This document shows, one piece after another, positions 59,574 through 64,000 of a stretch of DNA of 64,000 nucleotides (its first letter is position 1; every line of letters starts with the position of its first letter). The notes under the pieces were generated by a model. It ran no database searches and was not told where the DNA came from. It saw only the letters and a program-made list of their open reading frames with translations. The stretch covers positions 90,915,675 through 90,979,674 of the forward strand of contig NC_080683.1 in the NCBI RefSeq assembly GCF_030445035.2, given 5' to 3'. The DNA is from Dasypus novemcinctus (Eukaryota > Chordata > Mammalia > Cingulata > Dasypodidae). A program made the position numbers and the translations under genes.

Positions 59574-59801
59574 GAAGTGGATGAGCCTCAAGCAGTTGAG
59601 CACCTGCCTCCCACACGGGAGGTTCCTGGGTTTGGATCCTGTTGCCCCCTGAAAAAACAAAAACAACAAACAAACCAAATGAGAAAACTAACTCAGGGAA
59701 GCCAATATGGTTCATTGGTTGAGTGCCAGCTTCCAACATAGGAGGTCCCAGGTTGAATTCCCGGTCCCCAGTTCCTCAAAAAAAAAAAGAAAAAAAAAAA
59801 G
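59574..59801 (+). repeat. Dimeric tRNA-type SINE
   Basis: Two units with B boxes gggtttggatcctgttg and aggttgaattcccggtc, with an A-rich linker and the phrase actaactcagggaagccaat. A-rich tail at 59777-59801. Confidence 0.8.
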
Positions 59802-61199
59802 TCAGGCTAAGCTGGATAGAGTCTTAGAAGAAACTCTGATATGCATATAATTGGTAGCAGTAGCAAAAGCTGAAGAAAAAATTGTAATATAAAAGTTTAT
59901 CACTGAGAAATTTCTATTCATTAACGTATTGTTTTATTTCTCTATGAGTCTGAGGAACGATTGCCATTTTTCAACTTTAGTTGTGGAATACTTAGACCGA
60001 ATTTTTTGAAACATCATTGATCCAGTGGGGCATAGTTTCATAGTCGCTGGTATAAAACTGTATTGCTGTATAGTGCTCTAGTTATAGTTATAATAAAATA
60101 AAGGAAACCGTTGGGATTATGTCCTTGAATGGGGTATTCAGAGAGTGTCTTCTGATGGCTAACTGGGAGTCAAGGCACACGGAAATCTGGCACCAGATTC
60201 CTTCTAGGCTCAAGGGAAGAGAGACTAACAGTTAGAACTGAGACACTCACTCCAGAGTCATCAGAGCGTGGGAGAAGCTGGGCTACCAGCATGTGTCCTG
60301 TTTCATGCTGAGAGAACATCACTGCTAATTGAAACAGCATAGATGATTACCAAGGCCATGGCCTGCAAAGCGATATATGCTGACTCCAGAGGGGAAAGGG
60401 CTGTTTATTCAGAAAAGCTCACCATCAAATCACTGGACAGGATAAACAGCTCATGGAGAAAATCAACACTTATTACAATCAAAGGGGAATCCATTTTAAT
60501 TTACTGATTTCTCTAGGAATTCCCTCCAATATCTTCTGTTGGGTAAGAAACTGATTGTGAAAAATCCACCTTCTTTTTGTTTATCTCTCTTTCCTTGTTT
60601 TTTCAAATTATATTTAACTTTCATAGTGTGTCTGATGTCAGCAAGGCACCCAATTTAGAATTAATTTTTCTGGATGGAAATATGAACCATATGTTTATGT
60701 CAGTAACAAAACACTGCATGCAGTTTGATCATTTCTGAGCAGAGGTGATATATTATCATCTAAGAGAGGGAGTTCTCAAAGCTTGTATTTATTTTTTGAA
60801 GCATTAGCTGTGCAGAGGCTACACAATCTTATTTTACTTTATCTCCCTACTGGTCTGACTCTGATTAGAGGTTGAAATAAAACTCATTCTTCTATGCCTT
60901 GATTTTGTTCAAGTATACTCCTAGTTTTTCTCCTGGCAGAGTGGTAAGTGACAGTAAGTTAACTGTCACAAAATTGTAGCAGAAAAGTTCTAGTGTTCTT
61001 TGAGGTGGCTGTTACACAAAGATTTCCAGATGGTTGAGATTTTCTTTTGAATATATCCAACCTCACTTTGTAAATACATTTCCTCAAGGGTACAGAAATC
61101 CAGTAGAGAAGCACCTATTTCCAAGTGCTCTTAGATGCACATAAACAGCTTTGATTTTGAGAGCCAGCAGGGGGCATGTAAAACAAATTGAGTAAAAAA
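59802..61199. other. 3' flank or distal 3' UTR of HS3ST5
   Basis: Repeat-free AT-rich sequence. If the gene uses a distal polyadenylation site, part of this is transcribed. Candidate minus-strand AATAAA motifs lie near 60787, 60402 and 59932. Confidence 0.35.
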
Positions 61200-61987
61200 A
61201 AGTTGCACATAGAGTAATTTTAATCCATTCCATTTTTAAATACCACAATAAATTTAATTTTCACAATAAATTAAATAGCCATATTTAGTTTACAAAATAG
61301 AATTACTTAGTGTGAAACCAGTATTTACAATATCATACATTATGTACATGACATTTCTCTTCGTTGACATGGAACATGGAAGTAAAAGGACTTGACTTTC
61401 CAATGTGCGATTGACATGCTACAAGTGACACCATGGTCCATACAAGAAAACAATAGTGCAAACTCACCACAGGAACTTTGGAACAATGTTAATTTTATGA
61501 GATAAGACATTCTTTTAAATAATGAGAAAACAGTATTTTCTGTTTTCATGGCACCAATTCAGCATCTGAATTAAAGTGCCAGCTATCCCTTAGAAAAAAT
61601 GCATAAATGAATCCTTTACTTCCTGAAGCTTCACAGCCATTGGTACATTTTCACACATTAATCTTTTGGCTTAAATCTATGAAAATGGCGGGTAACAAAT
61701 TCTGAGTCAAAGGAAGACTAACTCTTTGACAATAGCTGAAGTCACTTTCCCACAATACCACCACCTCTTCTTTTGTAAATAGCTTAAAAGATGCAACTAT
61801 GCAGAGAGCAATTTTTCCGTAAATTTTCAGTAGAAAAAGAACTAATCTTATATTTGGTCACACATTGCATATGTACAAGTATACATGGAATATTGACTTG
61901 GATTGTGTCTAGGGAAAGTGCATATTTTAATCGAGAAGGAGACGTTGTGCGTCTCCAGGCACAACACATAGTGTTGTATGACATATT
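61200..61987 (-). other. HS3ST5: HS3ST5 3' UTR (proximal part, end uncertain)
   Basis: This AT-rich sequence directly follows the TAA stop on the minus strand and holds no recognised interspersed repeat, as expected for a conserved 3' UTR. Possible ATTAAA signals on the minus strand lie near 61219 and 61254. Further AATAAA candidates (TTTATT on plus) lie near 60787, 60402 and 59932. Nothing decides which is used, so the lower boundary is a guess. Confidence 0.5.
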
Positions 61988-62918
61988 TTAGGGCCAGTTC
62001 AATGTCCTTCCAGTGATCTGGTAAAATTTTTGATTAAAAGGATGAAAGAATTTGCGCAATTTGGTAATGACAGAGGGGTCCACCTCTGGATGAATGCGCC
62101 CCTTGCTGCCTGCCAGGCACTTATTAAAGATAATGTTAAATCGCAAGCAGTAAAACCCTCTGGTAGCATTGAAATATAAATTGTATTGACTTATCCTTGG
62201 AGGAAGATTTAGGAACTTTTCCACGAGCTGCAGTTCTGGCAGAGGTTCTGTGATGAGGCGATCTCCATCGACGATGTGAAATTGCTCAATTGGAAAGTAC
62301 TTCAACCACCTTTCCAGATGTTTGGTATAGATGCTGGTCCTTACTGCCTTGTACTTTGTGTTTACTTCGCAGGTATTAGGGTCTATTGCCAGCTTCTCAA
62401 ACTTGTAATAAGTTTTATTCTTTCTCTCCTTTCCCTCTAGCACCTGAGTATAATCAGAAATAGCTCTTGTGGTTGGCTCCCTAACAATGATCAACAACTT
62501 GATGGATGAGTTCATTTTGTAAATCCTTTCAGGAACCTCCTCGGTGATAAAATATGCTGGGCTTTTCTCAATCGTGATTTGCTGAGGGTAGGAAAAAGGC
62601 ATCTTTTTCCTATACCATTCAATGCCCTTGGCATAATTCTCATCATTGTCAAAGAAGTGGATTTCTTGAGAGGCTTTGACCACTGCTGGGTGGAGATTCA
62701 GCATCTCAAGCAGGGCCCTCGTGCCTCCTTTCCTTACCCCAATGATAATGGCCTTGGGGAGCTGCTGGACCAGGTCATTCAGGCGGACCTGCTCCTTGGA
62801 AGCGTTGCCCTTCCGGAACTCGTGTAGCAGGCCACGCTTAAACTGCAGGGCGCGGAGTGGGAATTCAGCCTGACTGCGGGCTCCGAATCGGCCTTCAATG
62901 GGGCAAATGGGTTGTAGC
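61988..62918 (-). CDS. HS3ST5: HS3ST5 terminal coding exon (heparan sulfate 3-O-sulfotransferase 5)
   Basis: The product is a Golgi type II membrane enzyme that moves sulfate from PAPS to the 3-OH of glucosamine in heparan sulfate; 3-OST-5 products are known to include antithrombin-binding and herpes gD-binding sites. The exon encodes about 310 residues, nearly the whole sulfotransferase domain of an enzyme of about 346. Counting from the split first Arg, GVRKGGTR at 61-68 is the 5'-phosphosulfate loop with its Lys, QEIHFFD near 85-91 carries the probable catalytic Glu, and REPTTRAISDY at 147-157 is the 3'-phosphate site. Cys258 and Cys268 fit the conserved disulfide. There are N-glycosylation sequons NAS, NSS, NKT and NAT. 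The frame is intact and ends GRTLNWP-TAA. The first base completes an Arg codon begun in the previous exon, so the tail, membrane anchor and true start lie outside the window. An in-frame ATG at 62953 is intronic and was not used. The paralogues HS3ST1/2/3/4/6 are less likely given the near-complete match I recall to HS3ST5. Confidence 0.94.
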
Positions 62919-62942
62919 CTGCAAGGAACAGAGAGATACATA
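62919..62942 (-). other. HS3ST5: Splice acceptor of HS3ST5 terminal coding exon
   Basis: Read on the minus strand, the sequence is a pyrimidine run (tctctctgttccttgcag) ending in AG at 62920-62919, directly before the exon base g at 62918. The phase requires two bases from the upstream exon to complete Arg. Homology to HS3ST5 begins exactly here, and the 11 upstream in-frame residues look like intron translation. Confidence 0.88.
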
Positions 62943-63416
62943 AAGAAGCTCATTGCAACTAATTTCTCATGTTTCTGGTTCCCCAGAGTAAGATTTTAAA
63001 TGCATAAATAAAATCACTGGTTTCCCAGCCTGCTATAATCCATAATGAACATATGTTTGGGAAATTTTATTTTAAGCAACTCTGTATTAAATGAAGCACA
63101 TGTAATTGATGGGGTTTTTTATTTAGTGCTCCTTCACATTTTTATTCACCAAGCACTTAATTGACTACTGCATGTACTTATGTTCCCAGTACAGGATAGA
63201 CAAGTGACACCAGCCATACTAATTGCTTTTTAACAGTTCAACAGTTAACATCATTAGAAAACAGGACAGGCAGAAGATTGCTACCATTAGCTGGAAGGCT
63301 GAAGGGCAGCAAAGGAGGCCATGGCCTCTGTGTTTCCTGTGGTATCACATTCTTGCAGCTCAGCAGCATACATATGGCTCTTAAATACCTTTGTGATACT
63401 TTCAGAGAAGAGACAC
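62943..63416 (-). other. HS3ST5: HS3ST5 intron, no feature recognised
   Basis: Intronic sequence between the splice acceptor and the ERV1-like LTR. I found no coding exon for the N-terminal tail and membrane anchor on the minus strand here. Confidence 0.6.
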
Positions 63417-64000
63417 TGTTGTAGAATTTAAGAGAAGTTCAATTATTTGAGTATAGAGAGGCCAGGACTCAGGAATGATTTTGAGAAGGAAAAATGGTTT
63501 ATTGACGGCCGGCTGGACTCGGGAACTTCTGTTTGAATCCCGAGCCCCGAACAAGATTTTCAAACGTCTTTTATACAGAGAGGAAAGGCCAAATGGTCCC
63601 TTTGTTTCAGTTCTCAATAGGCTTCAATTAGCATATATCTCTTCCACATCTTAGGTAAGCTTTTAGCATGGACTCCAGATATTCTAGATAAGCTTTTAGC
63701 ATATTTACTTTTTGCATTTCCCCTAAATACTTAAAGTTTATAGTCCTTGCATTGTTAAACATTTCCTGGGACTTGAGCCAGCTTCCACTGTCCCTAAGGG
63801 CAGGACTGCAGCCTCTTACAGTTCCACACCCACAAGTCAAACAACTTAGTTATCTCTGAAGAGACAAAGAGCCTTCCACCCATAGCCCACATCAACACCA
63901 GTCTTGGTCCTTGGCTATTTGCATTATCAACCCGCAGAGTTCCAATCTTGGTATTGCTGTGCTTTTCTTTATGAGAATTTCTGCCCTTGGTTTTGGGACA
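63417..64000 (-). mobile_element. ERV1-like LTR in HS3ST5 intron, same orientation as gene
   Basis: On the minus strand the segment runs from TGTCCC at the window edge to CTACAACA, giving TG...CA ends. It has retroviral U3-R-U5 order: a duplicated motif (atgctaaaagctta) in U3, TATAAAAG at 63575-63568, a presumed cap site about 25-30 bp further on, and AATAAA at 63503-63498, then a short U5. This compact promoter and polyadenylation layout fits a class I (gamma-like) LTR. No internal region is seen on the gene-proximal side. The distal side is cut by the window, so it may be a solo LTR or the 3' LTR of a longer provirus. Confidence 0.72.

Noticed and set aside
62919-62953. ATG at 62953 as the HS3ST5 start codon
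   Set aside because: A strong splice acceptor ends at 62919, the 11 extra codons look intronic, and the known protein has an N-terminal membrane anchor encoded upstream.
63402-63840. Open frames of 71 and 70 codons as the missing HS3ST5 first exon
   Set aside because: They lie in the ERV1-like LTR and show no membrane anchor.
1-64000. CRISPR array, operon or bacterial defence system
   Set aside because: The base composition, introns, SINEs, LINEs and LTRs show a mammalian chromosome; the tandem arrays present lack identical repeats with unique spacers.

Overview
This is mammalian nuclear DNA, most probably from an armadillo (Xenarthra, likely Dasypus). The main evidence is the repeats. Long copies of the tRNA-Ala-derived DAS SINE occur at about 3.1, 14.9, 22.7, 28.8 and 52.8 kb, with related monomers and dimers, and several are flanked by near-perfect target-site duplications (TSDs). 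Alongside them are L1, L2, MIR, hAT and MLT-type elements found across placental mammals. Nothing looks bacterial or viral.

The window holds one recognisable protein-coding segment, the last coding exon of HS3ST5 (heparan sulfate glucosamine 3-O-sulfotransferase 5), on the minus strand at 61988-62918. It has a clear splice acceptor at its start and a TAA stop. The upstream coding exon (cytoplasmic tail and membrane anchor) is not in the window. An ERV1-like LTR in the same orientation as the gene lies in the intron at 63417-64000. Everything below about 61.2 kb is 3' flank of the gene, apparently without genes.

Layout: 0-5 kb holds LTRs, an L1-like fragment and a three-level nested insertion. 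5-15 kb is mostly unclassified sequence with SINEs, MIR and hAT fragments. 15-25 kb is AT-rich unclassified sequence with SINEs, an L2 and L1 tails. 25-38 kb has an L1 split by an LTR, MER5/MER20-like fossils, and two solo LTRs of one family, one of which splits an L1 tail. 38-49 kb has MLT2-like LTRs, L1/hAT fragments and an 11-unit tandem array of about 70 bp. At 49.9-52.5 kb lies a structurally complete LTR element: two LTRs of 518 and 517 bp, a 5-bp TSD (TGGGG), a primer-binding-site-like sequence, a purine tract, and a decayed gag-like interior containing an exact 60-bp in-frame repeat. 53-61 kb has MLT1-like LTRs, an L2-like piece, a dimeric SINE and the gene's 3' flank.

I found no sign of a novel multi-gene system. 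The most distinctive items are the LTR element with its 20-codon repeat, the 70-bp array, and the sense-oriented LTR just upstream of the HS3ST5 terminal exon. Family names for old repeats are by recognition only; no database was searched.
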